A stretch of 64,000 nucleotides of DNA, from NCBI GenBank assembly GCA_014281115.1, contig JACONQ010000016.1, forward strand, positions 744,001-808,000, written 5' to 3'. The translations under genes and the position numbers were made by a program. This document shows, piece after piece, positions 1-12,580 of this stretch; the first letter of the stretch is position 1; every line of letters starts with the position of its first letter. The DNA comes from Laburnicola sp. R22_1 (lineage: Eukaryota; Ascomycota; Dothideomycetes; Pleosporales; Didymosphaeriaceae). The notes under the pieces are model-generated. The model saw nothing but the letters and a program-made list of their open reading frames with translations. It searched no databases and was not told the origin of the DNA.

Positions 1-1063
1 ACTTAAATAATATAGTGTTTGGCGCTACACTTATAGGGCGCAATGTATCTATAGTAGATATTAATACTATAATTAGGCCTATAATTATCACTATGCTAGT
101 GTGAGTGCGCGTGCGGAACAAGTAGGCAGTGTCTACCTTTCTAGAAGCCTTATAGTAATAGGCAACAGAGATAATTTTATATAAGTAGATAGGACTATAG
201 TATATTACTAGGCTAGGCATAGGCGCGTAGTATGTCTATGGCTTTTAGACGCTATTAGTTGTATAGCCTTCTCTTAATCTATCTAATAGTAATACGCCGC
301 TAGGGGAATGGCGCGGCCGTTCTAAGCTATAGGATGTAATAACCTATAGACTAATAATATAGTGCACGCTGGCTGTAGAAGAGGTGCGCATTATAGAAAG
401 TTTTAATAAGTAGATAGTAGAGAAGTGGCTAGTAAAGAAGCTGCTAAGCTAGTTTAGCTATATAATATAGTAGCTGGCTAGAGTAGGCCCTAAAGTAACA
501 CTAGCGGATATTAACGCCCTTATACCTAAGGATAGGCAAGAGCTATAGACGTAGAACCGCGAGATACTAGTAATAGTTAACTAATATATCCACAATCTAT
601 TTACTAAGTAGGCCCTAGTGTAGCCTAAAGCGCCTACTATTTACGTATAGAATAGCAAGATAATATATAGTAAGCTGGACATACTATTAACTAGACTACC
701 TAGCCGCCTTATTAAGCTTAGTGTTAAGTTAGAGGATATTGTGCCGCTGTGCTTTAAGAAGGTAATATGGACAGTTATGGTCATACTGGCTATACTTAAG
801 GTAGGCGGCACATTTACTCCTCTATACCCAGACTATCTAGTAAGTCGCCATAAAGAGATTATAAAATAGACTAGAGCCATAGTATTGCTAACATCTACGT
901 ATTATAAGAAGCTATAGAGAGATACTACCTAGTTAGTTATTAAAGTAAGTAATATAACTATTAACTAGTTACCTATAGAGACTAATATAATTCGCCTAAG
1001 AGTTGTGTTAAGTAATGCTGCGTATATTATCTTTACCTCTAGAAGTACTAGAAAGCCAAAAGG

Positions 1064-1260
1064 TGTAAGGGATCACTCAAGGCATTAAAGGTTAAAATTA
1101 AGAAGTTGATTTTACTAAGATATCGAGGTGGCGTATAAAGACTGTTAACAGCTGCCTTATATACCCACACGTAGCCGAGGCGCTAATGCCTAATCGGGTA
1201 AGGTTCCGGGGCTCGGCGGAACCTTCCGCCGGGCGCGCCGCACCTCAGGAATCCCTAACA
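1064..1260. repeat. 5' LTR of the miniature element (197 bp)
   Basis: Same length and termini as the copy at 1,558-1,754. It carries a few more T/A variants (such as CATTAAAGG against CATCAAAGG) than the right LTR. Confidence 0.92.
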
Positions 1261-1557
1261 TCACCTCCCCCTTCAACAAGCTTCGTCCCGAAGCGTTAAT
1301 TCCAATGTGGGCCTTTCGTGGCAGTCGCGCCATACCCATTCATACAAAATCGTGTGGGGCTCGATGTGGGAGGTCGCAGATGTGGTGGATGCGTGAATCG
1401 CATTGCCTATCCTGGCAACATCGATCGTGCGGGTGTGCGGTCGCTTCGCAACGGCGGGGTGGTCGGATTTTGGCCCTGTCCTGGGCGCAGGGGCACCAAG
1501 CTGTCGTGCTTAGAGACCCTACAGCATGTCGCAGCTGATGCGCGGACCTCGATATAG

Positions 1558-1754
1558 TGTAAGGGATCACTCAAGGCATCAAAGGTTGAAATCAAGAAGT
1601 TGATTTTACTAAGATATCGAGGTGGCGTATAAAGACTGTTAACAGCTGCCTTATATACCCACACGTAGCCGAGGCGCTAATGCCTAATCGGGTAAGGTTC
1701 CGGGGCTCGGCGGAACCTTCCGCCGGGCGCGCCGCATCTCAGGAATCCCTAACA
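1558..1754. repeat. 3' LTR of the miniature element (197 bp)
   Basis: Direct repeat of 1,064-1,260, followed at once by the second copy of the AAAGG duplication. No obvious polypurine tract precedes it. Confidence 0.92.
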
Positions 1755-1766
1755 AAAGGTGTTGTA

Positions 1767-3556
1767 AGCTAGCGTACAAGGATCCTGATCACCCGGTGTT
1801 TCTGATCACTCTACCAAAACGCGACACCTGCACAAAACGCGCGATATCTCAGCAACGCTGCTTATAATTGCCATTGACTACACATAGATTCAAGCGCTGC
1901 AGCTGCTGTAGCTATAGCAGCTGTTTCTAAGGTGCTTGATATAGTAGATCTACGTGGTTGGACTGCTGAAGCCTCAGCTGCGCGCATAGCCTCCCTAATA
2001 CTCTCTACCTCTGCAAAGCGTTGATTTGGGTCTACTCGAACGCGCTTACGCTAACGCTAAGAGGTAGATATCTCTAGCTGCTGCTCAAGGCGTCTTTTCT
2101 CTGCTTCTAGGCCTGCAGCTCTAGTATTTGCAGCTGCTAGAGCCTTACCTGCTTTCTGTAGGAGCAGCCGGGTCGTACGACCTAGATTCTCAACGCTCTG
2201 GACGCTGCGCTGCGCTATATAGAGATCGTGAGGGCCCTGGGGAGTTGAGAGGAAGCTCTGGAGCTGCTGCTGAGGCTGCTGCTGACGTGTAGGCGTAGTA
2301 GGCCTCTGAGAGACCTGCGACGAGCTGAGCACGTGATTGATGTTGAATGGGCAGATACCAGATGCCTGCCAGCCAGCTCGAATCACACGCTCTGTGAAGC
2401 CTTCCTCCCTAGCTTGATGATAGCAGGTGATAAAGCGCTCCTTCTTGATAGGCGCAGCGTCGTCGAGTGATGCGAGCTCCTGGATCTGACGTCTGTAACT
2501 AGACTTGATTACAGAGAAAGGAGCAAGATCTAGAGGCTGTAGGACGTGTGAGGAGTGCGCAGGTAGGTATAAGAGCTTGATTCGATGCTGCTTGCAGAGC
2601 CAAAGGAAGTCTATATCAATATGGCTGCCGTGACCGTTGAGGATAAGAAGGCGGTACTGGCCATCACCTATAGCCGTCTCAGGTATGAATATACGCTGTA
2701 GCCACTCAACACCTATCGCTTTCGACGTCCATCCGTTCTCAGAGGTTGTATAGAGCCAGCTAGGCACGGATTTAGCTGGGAACCAGGTAGTCTGTAGGCT
2801 CTGGCCTTTGAAGATAACTGCGCAGCGTAGTTTCTGCCCTGTCGCCGATACGCACTCAATTATAGAGACCCACTCGCGATTCTCTAGAGACCGAATGTAA
2901 GCCTTCTTTTTCTGACTACTAGAGAGTACTCTAGTGTTTGTACATACTCCTAGAGCAACGCCAGTCTTATCTATATTGTATGTATTCTCCGCCTGTATGT
3001 TGAGCCGCTGTCGAGTCTGCTCATAGCGCTCTAGGAACGCGCGCAACTGCTCTAGAGTCGCTGTATCAGCTCTCTGAGCCTCTAGCTTTCTGCCGACTAC
3101 AGAGGCGATACGTGGCTGGCGCTTGATAAAGTGGTATAGCCAGTGCTTGCCAACAGGACGATCGTCGCCGTTCATACGTAGGATTCAATTAGCCATTTCT
3201 CGCGCGCGAGCGTGTGAGGGAGGGCAGGCGCGCGCGTCTTCTTCAAGGATCCATTCTACTAGAAAGTCCTCCTGTCAAGGAGTTAATCGCTGCTGGTGCT
3301 GGTGACTGAGCGAGCTCGTTGTTACGCCACGGAGTCGCATCGATAGCGTAGACTAGGAGATGCCGTACGCCTTTGCAGCTGCACGCTGACTTGTATAAAG
3401 ACCTGCAGCGAAATCGCGAATAGCGGATTGTATAGCATGCTCGCGGGCGTCCATATTGATGAGCGTTGTAGAGAGATATCGCGTGTTTTGTTCAGGTGTC
3501 GCGTTTTGATGGGGTGATCAGAAACACCGGGTGATCAGGATCCTTGTACGCTAGCT
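1767..3556 (-). mobile_element. pogo/Fot1-like DNA transposon P1, 1,790 bp
   Basis: Terminal inverted repeats start AGCTAGCGTACAAGGATCC and extend imperfectly for about 64 bp or more. The target TA is duplicated at 1,765-1,766 and 3,557-3,558. The undisturbed site is visible in the right NRPS copy near 11,279. It inserted 12 bp from the end of the miniature LTR element. Composition is normal, unlike the host sequence. It carries one transposase frame on the minus strand. Confidence 0.94.
1862..3454 (-). pseudogene. P1 transposase (DDE_1, Fot1/pogo type), 530 codons with five in-frame stops
   Basis: One continuous frame runs from the ATG at 3,454 (MDAREHAIQSAIRDF) to a stop at 1,862-1,864. 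It is interrupted by three stops in the N-terminal DNA-binding part and two after the long open part (2,057-3,175). Order: psq/CENP-B-like helix-turn-helix region (about residues 1-130), then the DDE_1 catalytic core. The first catalytic Asp is present (YNIDKTG) and the third is present (LQPLDLAPF). The second is Asn (LILNGHGSH, where LDGHGSH is expected). The C-terminus is Gln- and Arg-rich and ends MCSQWQL. The length equals that of the P4 copy at 53,121-54,713. As read it should be catalytically dead. Confidence 0.9.
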
Positions 3557-4829
3557 TACTAGAACACGAAGAAGTGTCTATAAGCTACTTAAGCTATAGA
3601 AGAGCTTTTAGATTTAACGCGTAAACTCGAGCTCTTTAGTTTATAGCCTATACATTTAACGTGTATATTACTAAGATTTTTACTATATTAATATTTAGTG
3701 GCTATATCTGCGTTCTATTCGAGGATAGTTAATAAAACAATCTTACTATGGCTATTAACCTTATGAACGTTAATTAGACGCTACTAACCCTAACTATTAC
3801 GCGAATACTAAACCCCAAATTAGTGCATACGCTTAGAACAATAGTTATTAGAGTAGAAAGAGTTAGCCTAGCTAACTATAAGACTTAGGAAGACATAGTA
3901 GAGATTATAAATAGATATGGCCTTATAGAATACTCTATCTTCTGCGCGAAATATATTAGTATAGAAGATTTTAAATTAGGAGTTTTTAGAAAGTCGATTA
4001 CTTCTATAAGCTAGATAGTAGACTAAGAGGACTATAATAAGCTGGCCCTAATAGGATTAGTTAGAGAGCTACTAATAGAAGGGCCGATTCTTACCTGCAA
4101 CTACCTTAACAACGCTATAAAGACGAATGCAGCTTTTATTAAAGATTCTATCTAGCTACTAAAGGGCAGCTTAGAGTTCTAAGGGCGACGCGAAAGAATA
4201 TACAAGATAGGTAATCTAGTTTACTATAGGTCTAATGGCAACCTAGTCTATATAGGCTGCAAAGATAACTAAGTTAAAGTGCGAGGCTAGTAAGTTAAGC
4301 TTAGTAAGAGTATATGCCTAAGACTAAGCATATAGCCATTAAAGTAATCTTACTAGAGGGGGAGAATAATAATATAATACTAGTAGCCTTTTTATAACTA
4401 GACGTTAAGATGGGTAGTACACTTCTAATAGACAAAGGTGGCTAAGATTAGATTACTAGCATAAATAATCTTCCTAGTAAGAGTAGATAAGAAGCTAGCT
4501 AAGCGGCTACTAAGCTATATAGTCCTAAATATATACTTTGCTATTATATAGCTGCTAATAATAGTATTTAGAAAGATAGATAGGAAGCGGCTATAGGAGC
4601 TTAGTGCCTTATTCTTAGCCTAGCAGCTAGCGGAGATGTGGACTTTAAGCCAAGGACTAAAGTAGCTGCTAACTTTAGAGGCAGAGTAGAGGATATAGTA
4701 GCTATAGGTGCGCGTGCTAAGTATTAAGCTAGAGAGTATTAGACTAGATAATAGCTTCTTTTGCCTAGATAGTAACTTAATTGCGGCTATAAAGCTAGTT
4801 AGCAAGACGCGTAGAGTAAAGATATAGCT

Positions 4830-7800
4830 AAGCGTGGCTAATATCTTTTACAACCCTACGCTAGACTAGTTAACCTCTATAGTTCTTACTTCTACTAGCA
4901 ACTCTATCTCTACTATTCTACGTACTAATTATATTAGTCCTATCTAGCAATTATTTGCGTAAGACTAGCTATAGTTTATAAAGGAACTACACTCTAAATT
5001 AAACTAGTATCTTATACTATTTACTATCCGTATTAGGGGGCTACTCTAGCTTATAGCTCTTAACGTCGCCCTTTTTATAATTAAGAGCTACTACAAAACG
5101 CTCTAGATAATCTTTACTACTAATAGGGATATTAGTATATAAATAGTCTAGCTATTCTATACTAAAGAGCTTTATATTATAGAGCTTTCGCTAAATAATA
5201 AATATAGTCTAGCGACTATAGTGTAGTAAGACTAGACAACTCCCTTTAACCTGTATACTAAGCCTGGGTAGAGAGTATTAGTCTATCGAGTTAATAAGAA
5301 GGACTACGTGCTGTCTATTATTATGCACTATATTGTCTCTAATAGCTAGTTAGCTAGTGTACTTATACGCGAGTTGGTTATATTCTACGTCGTCTTAATC
5401 CATAGCTAGGATTTATTATCCTAGGTATAGCCTCTGCCTATCTAGTATTATAACTTCTCTCTTTAGCAGAGATAGTAAGTCTAGGTTAAGAAGCACTAGA
5501 GGCAGCTTAGCTACTAGCTTACGTAGCTGCAGACAAGCTAACTAGCAAAGCTACTTTGTAATAAGCTATAGCCTATTACTCTGTCTAGAGAGGCAGATGT
5601 GCGAATATTTAAGGTTGGCGACCTACTATATACTAAGCTATAGTAGTTCTATAAAGCGTATAGTGTAACACTCTTTATTGCCCTATTTACGGCCTTCTAA
5701 GCCACACACTTTTACTTTACTAGCTAAGATAATGCGACTATTAGCACTATAAATACTAACTAGAATTAGTAGAAGGTTAAAGACCTAATTAGCTTCTTTA
5801 TAAATATATAGTGTCTCTATATTATAATTAGCGACGAGTTGTTTAAAGAACTAGTTTAATAGGTTTAGGTAGTAGCGGTTATATCCCTAGCTAACTAGAA
5901 CGTTCCCTTTAAGAGTATTATCTCTTAGCTTAAGAATAATTAAGACCTATTTTACTATCTACTCTTCTAGCTTGTCTTTATTATGCACTCTTAGTAAGAC
6001 TTAAGATAGCTAGCGCTAGAGGGTGTAAAGATAGAGGGCTTGTATAGCGCAGCAATATTAAGATTTAATTTTAAATTCTACTTCTTTCTAGAGCTAAGCG
6101 ACCTATAGGGCAATGTCTTCTTCTTAACTAACCTATATACGCCTAAGACAATTAATAATATACTATCGCTCTTCTATAGCGTCCTTAAAGGGTGTTTAAG
6201 GGAGCTAAAGGTAGTGGTTGCCTCTCTGCTATTACTAACTAAGGCCGGCTACTCTAAGCTTAATAAGATAGGGCTTATTTAGGTAGAGAAGACTACCTAC
6301 CTATATAAGTTAAGTATTATTAATCTCTTCTACTAGTAAGCGTCTACTTGTCTATTAAGAGTCGCTATTAAAGACGCTATAGCGGAGATAAGTTACGCCT
6401 AGCTAAATAAGACGTCTAATATCCTTACTTAGTAGCTAAGAAGATAGTTGCTTACTTTAAAGACCCTGGTTAGCGTGTTTACAAGTTAGTCCTACTAGAT
6501 AATTATTATATTTCTAGGTATTCTAAAGGCTAATTTGGCCTACCTACTATTTAATATTAAGACACTAGTAAGGCGAATAGAAGCTATTTTTTCCTTGCTT
6601 CTAGGTAAAGACTAGAGGATTATCTTTATAGGGGCGGATAACTAGCCTCCTAGTGTTAAGCTAAGCACTATCGAGTTCGTGCGCATTACATAAGCACTAA
6701 ACAAGCAGGCTAATAATAGGCTTACTTTTTAAGAGTCTATAACAGCTGCCGCTAGGCCTTTAGCAACTAGCCTCGCCTATATTATATTTACCTCTAGATT
6801 AATAGGCTAGTCTAAGGGGGTTATAGTAAAGCATTATAGTATTATACGCCTAGTAAGAGATAATAATCTTATATAGCACCTACTAGCCTCGTAAGTCATA
6901 GCGCATATAGTAAATCTTGTATTTAATAGCTTTATATAGAAGATTTACGCCTGTCTTTTAAATAGTAGAATATTAGTATGCATTAAAGTAATAGCCGTCT
7001 TAGACCCAAATGCTATTCTGCGACATTTTTATATATATATAGTCTAGATAGCATTCTTAACAATAGCACTTTTTAAAATCTATACTATAGAGCTGCCTAA
7101 AATCTTATTTATACTTATAATATTTTGCGTAGGAGGTAAAGCAATATACCTACAAGATCTGTCTATAGTATAATCTAATGTTACGTGTAGGATAATATAT
7201 GTCTATGGGCCTACTAAGAATATAACCTTTAGCACTATCTTTATACTATAAAAAAATAACGTTTACACTAATAGCGTGCCTATTAGCTACGCGCTTAGCA
7301 ACTCTGGCGCCTATATAATAGACTTAGAGCTTTAACTTATTTCGCTTAGAGTTATTAGAGAGCTTATAGTTATAGGCAATAGTCTAGTGCAAGAATATAC
7401 TAATTCTTAGTGCAACGCTAATTGCTTTATCTTAGTTATAATTAGTAGTTAGATAGTTAAGGTCTATTAAATAGGCGATTATGTCCGCTATTGCTCTATA
7501 GATAGTTAGCTAGAGTTCCTTGGCTAAATAGATAGATAGATTAAGATTCAGAGCTAGCGTGTTAAGCTGGGCAAGATTAAGCACGTTCTTTATAGCCATA
7601 GGTCTATACGCAATATAGTAACTATGCTATAATAGTATAAAGGTAATAAGGCCTAGCTTACTAGCTTTATTATAGTTTATAAAGGCACTATAGAGGTTAA
7701 TAAGCCGCTTAGCGATAGCGATAAATTATAGTATATAGATATATAGAAGAAGTAGTTTAACTCTAATATCTACTCGCTAATTAGTAATATTTGGCCTAAG

Positions 7801-9340
7801 AATATTAGGCGAGACTTTATTAGGTAAACATCTATATATAATAGCAGCGAGATAGATAAGGCAGAGATAAATAAGTAACTAGACAATATAATTAATATAA
7901 TACTTAATAGCCATTAACCTAGTAATATTTTTAAGATTAGATTAGAAACTAGTATAATCCTCTTTAACCTAGGCAATAAGCTACAGAGCTATATTAGCCT
8001 TAACCTATTAAGAAAGGCGGTTAAGTTTATTGTAAAGATAGCCAAGTCGATTTCTACACTAGTGGGTAAGGTCCGCATATATAAGGCCATGGCAGTAGAG
8101 GTTAGTTAGCTAAAGAGGTAGATAGCTGCGAATCTTATTATTATAAACTTGGTTATATAGTACTTTCTAAGCCAGAACCACTTATTTAAGGTTGTGTAAG
8201 AGCTGCTTAAGCTTAAGGGCGTGCGCACTCTCTTCTTTAGTAATGTCTAGTCTTACGCGCTGCACTAAGAGTTCCTGGCCACCTAAGCACTACGTATGGC
8301 TAGTAATAAGGTAGTAAAGGCTAATATCTAATATATAATAGCTAATATAAAGCAAGTGGAGCTAAAGCTACTAGTTAACCTAGTCTTCTTTACTGCCCTG
8401 GCAGGTTGCCTACTAGACCTTATAGAGTATATTAAGATCCTGCCAAAAAAGATAAAGGTAACTAATAAGCTTAGCTGCTACTAGTACGCCGCTATGGTCC
8501 ACGTTAGGTATTAATATAGGTAGAGGCATAAGATTTAACACATTAAGCATAATAAATAGATTGACTTTATAGAGCGTAAGCTAGACTACTAGTCTTTTTT
8601 ATAGTAGCTAAAGAGTCTCTCTAGCGCGCCTATAGTGGCTATAAGTAATATTCCCTATAATAAAAATATTATAAGCTAGTGCCTTGTTAAGTCGCTAGAC
8701 AGGCCTAAGGCAAAGACGCTTAATACTCTAGGCTAAGTCTTATTAGTACGTTAGCAAGCACAGCGTTGCCTATTCCTATTCGCTACTAATCTGGCTAAGC
8801 TAGCGCAAGATTAAGCTACTATGTTAAAATTAGCTAAAATAGGCAGTACTTCTAGCGTAGAGGCCTTAATACTATTTTCTATTAATACTAGCTATAAGCG
8901 GAAGAGAATAGGGTAATATTTTAATTCCCTACTAACTACGCAGAGTAGCCACTATATAGTCTTAGTAGTAAGCTATTATAGTAGCACTTTTTATAGAAAA
9001 TCTAGTAGTAGCTACTTAAGATATTATAGGCGTAGCTGCTAGCTTATATAGTGCCCTAGAGTATTACTATCCTAAACACAATACTAATTAACTAAAATAG
9101 TAAGGTAAATTACTAGGCGCTTACGTAATAAAGATAGAAATAAGTAGTTAGCTAAGGGCTAGTGTAGTAGCCAACTTTAGAGGCAGAGTAGAGAATATAG
9201 TAGCTATAGGCGCGCGTGCTAGGCATTAAGCTAGAGAGCATTAGGCTAAATAATAGCTTCTTTTATTTAGGCGGCGACTTAATTATGGCTATAAGGCTAG
9301 TTAGTAAGGCGTGTAGAGTAGAGATATAGCTAAGCGTGGC
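4830..9340 (+). pseudogene. NRPS module 2: C-A-NMT-T, left copy
   Basis: A condensation domain begins near 4,930. Its active site near 5,320 reads HYxxSNS where HHxxSDG is expected, changes that C-to-T and G-to-A explain. A3 of the adenylation domain is near 6,780. An N-methyltransferase insert sits before the last A motifs (about 7,740-8,520), and a carrier domain at about 9,170-9,300 still shows LGGD. The segment aligns with 12,590-17,040 at an offset of about 7.72-7.74 kb. It is the most heavily RIP'd part of the NRPS, with almost every CAG/CAA changed to TAG/TAA. Confidence 0.83.
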
Positions 9341-9349
9341 TAATATTTT

Positions 9350-12300
9350 CTATAACTCTAAGCTTGTTAACCTGGCTAGTGTTAATAACAAGTAGGGCCA
9401 TATTATAGCTAAGAAAATTTCTATCTTCTCTCTACTAAGCGAAGTAGTAGAGGCAATATAGGTTTATAAGGAAGTTATAGCTAGCTATAGTGTTAAGGCT
9501 AGCACTATTAAGGATATCTACCCCTATTCGCCGCTTTAGGAAGGACTAATATTACTAACTTCTAAGAGAGCGGGCGACTATATTATGTAGAGCGTGCTAG
9601 AGCTATGGGCTAACGTGGGCAAAGATAGCTTGCGGCTGGCTTAGGAGTGTGTGGCCTAGTTAATAGCCGCCTTACGCACGCGGATTGTGCAGAATAGCAA
9701 GCTTAGCCTATTATAGGCAGTAGTGGCTAAGGATCTATAGTAGATAGAGGCTAAGGGGCTAAAAGAGTATCTTAAGAAGGATAGGTCGGTTTTTATAAGG
9801 CTGGATAATACGTTTACGCACTATACTATAGTTAAGAAAGCCTAGAAAGAAAGGCGCTAGATAGTGTAAACAATCTACTATACGCTATATAATAGCTAGT
9901 TGCTACCTTATATTCTAAACGCAATAGTAAAGGTGTGTAGTAATAGTGTAGTAGAGAAGTAGTCTGGCTTCTACGCCTTTATTAAGTACCTTAGCTAGTA
10001 GGACTAAGAAGTGGCCGCGGCGTACTAGTAAGCCACTCTAGCTAACTACTAGGCGATACTATTTCCTCCACTACTAGCGGTAGTGTAGTAGCTAGTTGCG
10101 AATATATTAATTAACTACTAGTGTTCTTTACTTTCTAAAGCACTATTTAATATAACTATGTTAACGTTTATCTACGCCGCCTAGGCTATTATCGCTAGCC
10201 GCCACACTAACTTAAATAATATAGTGTTTAGTGTTACACTTATAGGGCGCAATACACCTATAGCAAATATTAATACTATAATTAGGCCTATAATTGCCAC
10301 CGCGCTAATATAGGTGCGCGTGTAGAATAAGTAGGTAGTGTTTACTTTTCTAGAAGCCCTATAGTAATAGGCAATAGAGATAATTCCGCACAAGTAGACA
10401 GAACTGTAGTATATCGCTAGGCTAGGCATAGGCGCGCGGTATACCTATAGCTTCTAGATGCTGTTAGTTGTGTAGTCTTCCCTTAATCTATCTAATAGTA
10501 ATATACCGCTAGAGGAATAATACGGCCGCTCTAAGCTATAGAACGTAATAACCTATAGACTAATAATATAGTATACACTGACTATAAAAGGGGTGCGTAT
10601 TATAGAAAGTTTTAATAAGTAAATAGTAAAGAAGTGGCTAGTAAAGAAGCTGCTAAGCCAGTTTAGCTACGTAATATAGCAGCTAGCCAGAGTAGGCCCT
10701 AAAGCAACGCTGGCGGACATTAACGCCCTTACGCCTAAGAATAGGCAAGAGCTGTGGACATAGAACTGCAAGATGCTAGTAATAGTTAACTAATATATCT
10801 ATAATCTATTCGCTAAGTAGGCCCTAGCGTGGCCCAAAGCGCCTACTATTCACGCGTAGAACGGCGAGATAATATATAGTAAGCTAAACATACTATTAAC
10901 TAGACTAGCTAGCCGCCTTATTAAGCTTAGTGTTAAGTTAGAGGATATTGTGCCGCTGTGCTTTGAGAAGTTAATATGAATAGTTGTGGCCATACTAGTT
11001 GTGCTTAAGGTAGGCGGCGTATTTGCTCCTCTATACCTAGACTATCTAGTAAGCTACTATAAAGAGATTATAAAATAGACTAGAGCTATAGTGTTACTAA
11101 TATTTGCGCAATATAAGAAGCTATAGAGAGACACTACCTAGTTAGTTATTAAAGTAAGTAATATAACTATTAACTAGTTACCTATAAAGACTAATATAAT
11201 CTACCTAAGAGTTATATTAAGTAACACTACGTATATTATCTTTACCTCTAGAAGTACTAGAAAGCTAAAAGGTGTTATACTAGAACACAAAGGGGTGTCT
11301 ATAAGCTACTTAAGCCATAGAAGAGCTTTTAGATTTAACGCGTAAACTTAAGCTCTTTAGTTTACAGCCTATATATTTAACGTGTGTATTATTAAGATTT
11401 TTACTATATTAATATTTAGTGGCTATATCTGCGTCCTATCTAAAAATAGTTAATAAAACAATCTTACCATGGCTATTAACCTTATAAACGTTAATTGGGC
11501 GCTACTAACCCTAACTATTACGCGGATACTAAACCCCAAATTAGTGCATACGCTTAGGATAATAGTTATTAGAGTAGAAAGAGTTAGTCTAGCTAACTAT
11601 AAGGCTTAGGAAGACATAGTAGAGGTTATAAACAGATATGGCCCTATAGAATACTCTATCTTCTGCGCGGGATATATTAGTATAGAAGGTTTTAAATTAG
11701 GAGTTCTTAGAAAGTTAATTGCTTTTATAAGCTAGATAGCAGACTAAGAGGACTATAATAAGCTGGCCCTAATAGGATTAGTTAGAGAGCTGCTAGTAAA
11801 AGGGCCGATTCTTGCGCGTAGCTACCTTAACAACGCTGTAAAGATAGACGCAGCTTTTATTAAAGATTCTACCTAGCTGCTAGAGGGCAGCGCAGAGTTC
11901 TAAGGGCGACGCGAAAGAATATATAAGATAGGTAATCTGGTCCACTGTAGGTCTAATGGCAACCTAGTCTATGTGGGCCGCAAAGACAACTAAGTTAAGA
12001 TACAAGGCCAGCGAGTTAAGCTTAGTGAGATTAAGCACCACGTGTAAGAGTGTATGCCTAAGGCCAAGCACATAGCTATTAAAGTAATCTTGCCAGAGGG
12101 GGAGAAGAATAACACAATGCTAGCAGCCTTCCTATAGCTAGACGTTAAGATGGGCAGTGCACTTCTAATAGACAAGGTGGCTAAGATCGGGTTACTAGCG
12201 CAAATAATCTTCCTAGTAGGAGCAGACAAGAAGCTGGCTAAGTAGCTACCAAGCTATATAGTCCCAAACGTGTACTTTGTCATTGCACAGCTGCTAATAA

Positions 12301-12580
12301 CAGTGTCTAGAAAGATAGATAGGAAGTGGCTGCGGGAGCTTAGTACCTCGTTCTTAGCCTAGTAGCTAGCGGAGATGCGAACTTTAAGCTAGGGACTAAA
12401 GTGGCTGCCAACTTTAGAGGCAGAGCAAAGGATATAGCAGCTATAGGCGCGCGTGCTAGGCATCGAGCCAGAGAGCATTAGGCTGGACAATAGCTTCTTT
12501 TGCCTAGGCGGCGACTTAATCGCAGCCATAAAGCTAGTTAGTAAGGCGCGCAGAGTAGAGATATAGCTAAGCGTAGCTAA
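9350..12580 (+). pseudogene. NRPS module 3: C-A-T, right copy
   Basis: A condensation domain runs from about 9,490 to 10,750. Its active site near 9,870 reads YYTLYNS, where family members have HHALYDG. The part from 10,210 aligns base for base with window position 1, so the right bimodule copy is phased here. The adenylation domain has A3 at about 11,240-11,275, uninterrupted, and shows the pre-insertion state of the site that two elements occupy in module 1. The carrier domain lies near 12,410-12,560 and retains FCLGGDLI. RIP is moderate and falls off from left to right. Confidence 0.85.

Larger units (their letters stand above)
1064..1754. mobile_element. Miniature LTR retrotransposon (TRIM-like), 691 bp
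   Basis: Two 197-bp direct repeats (1,064-1,260 and 1,558-1,754) start TGTAAGGG and end CCCTAACA, so they have the canonical TG..CA ends. The element is flanked by the 5-bp target duplication AAAGG (1,059-1,063 and 1,755-1,759). The 297-bp interior has no retroviral-type coding capacity; the short open frames there look accidental. The LTRs differ at only a handful of sites, all transitions, so the insertion is young compared with the RIP'd NRPS around it. Mobilisation would depend on an autonomous partner not seen here. Confidence 0.92.
1..4840 (+). pseudogene. NRPS module 1: C (3' part)-A-T, left copy
   Basis: Positions 1 to about 590 read as the second half of a condensation domain (a VVFGATLxGRN-like block at the start, GPxIAT-like residues soon after). 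The adenylation domain starts near 600. Its A3 motif at about 1,030-1,063 (FTSRSTRKPKG as read, two Gly to Arg changes from FTSGSTGKPKG) is split by two mobile elements and resumes at 3,559. The carrier domain lies near 4,660-4,800 with its Ser motif destroyed (LGGDS reads as LDSNL). There is no methyltransferase insert, so this module would have added an unmethylated residue. It pairs with 10,210-12,570 of the right copy. RIP-type stops are frequent. Confidence 0.85.
1..9310 (+). repeat. Left copy of tandem bimodule duplication
   Basis: Window positions 1-1,063 match 10,210-11,272, and 3,559-9,310 match 11,280-17,040, at offsets of 10,209 and about 7,721-7,738; the difference is the two inserted elements. 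Apart from C/T and G/A differences and a few small indels, the copies look nearly identical, including at synonymous sites. This suggests a recent tandem duplication of about 7.7 kb rather than two old modules. Confidence 0.85.

Noticed and set aside
1305..1664. Open frames inside the miniature LTR element
   Set aside because: Short, overlapping on both strands, extending into the LTR, with no retroelement motif.
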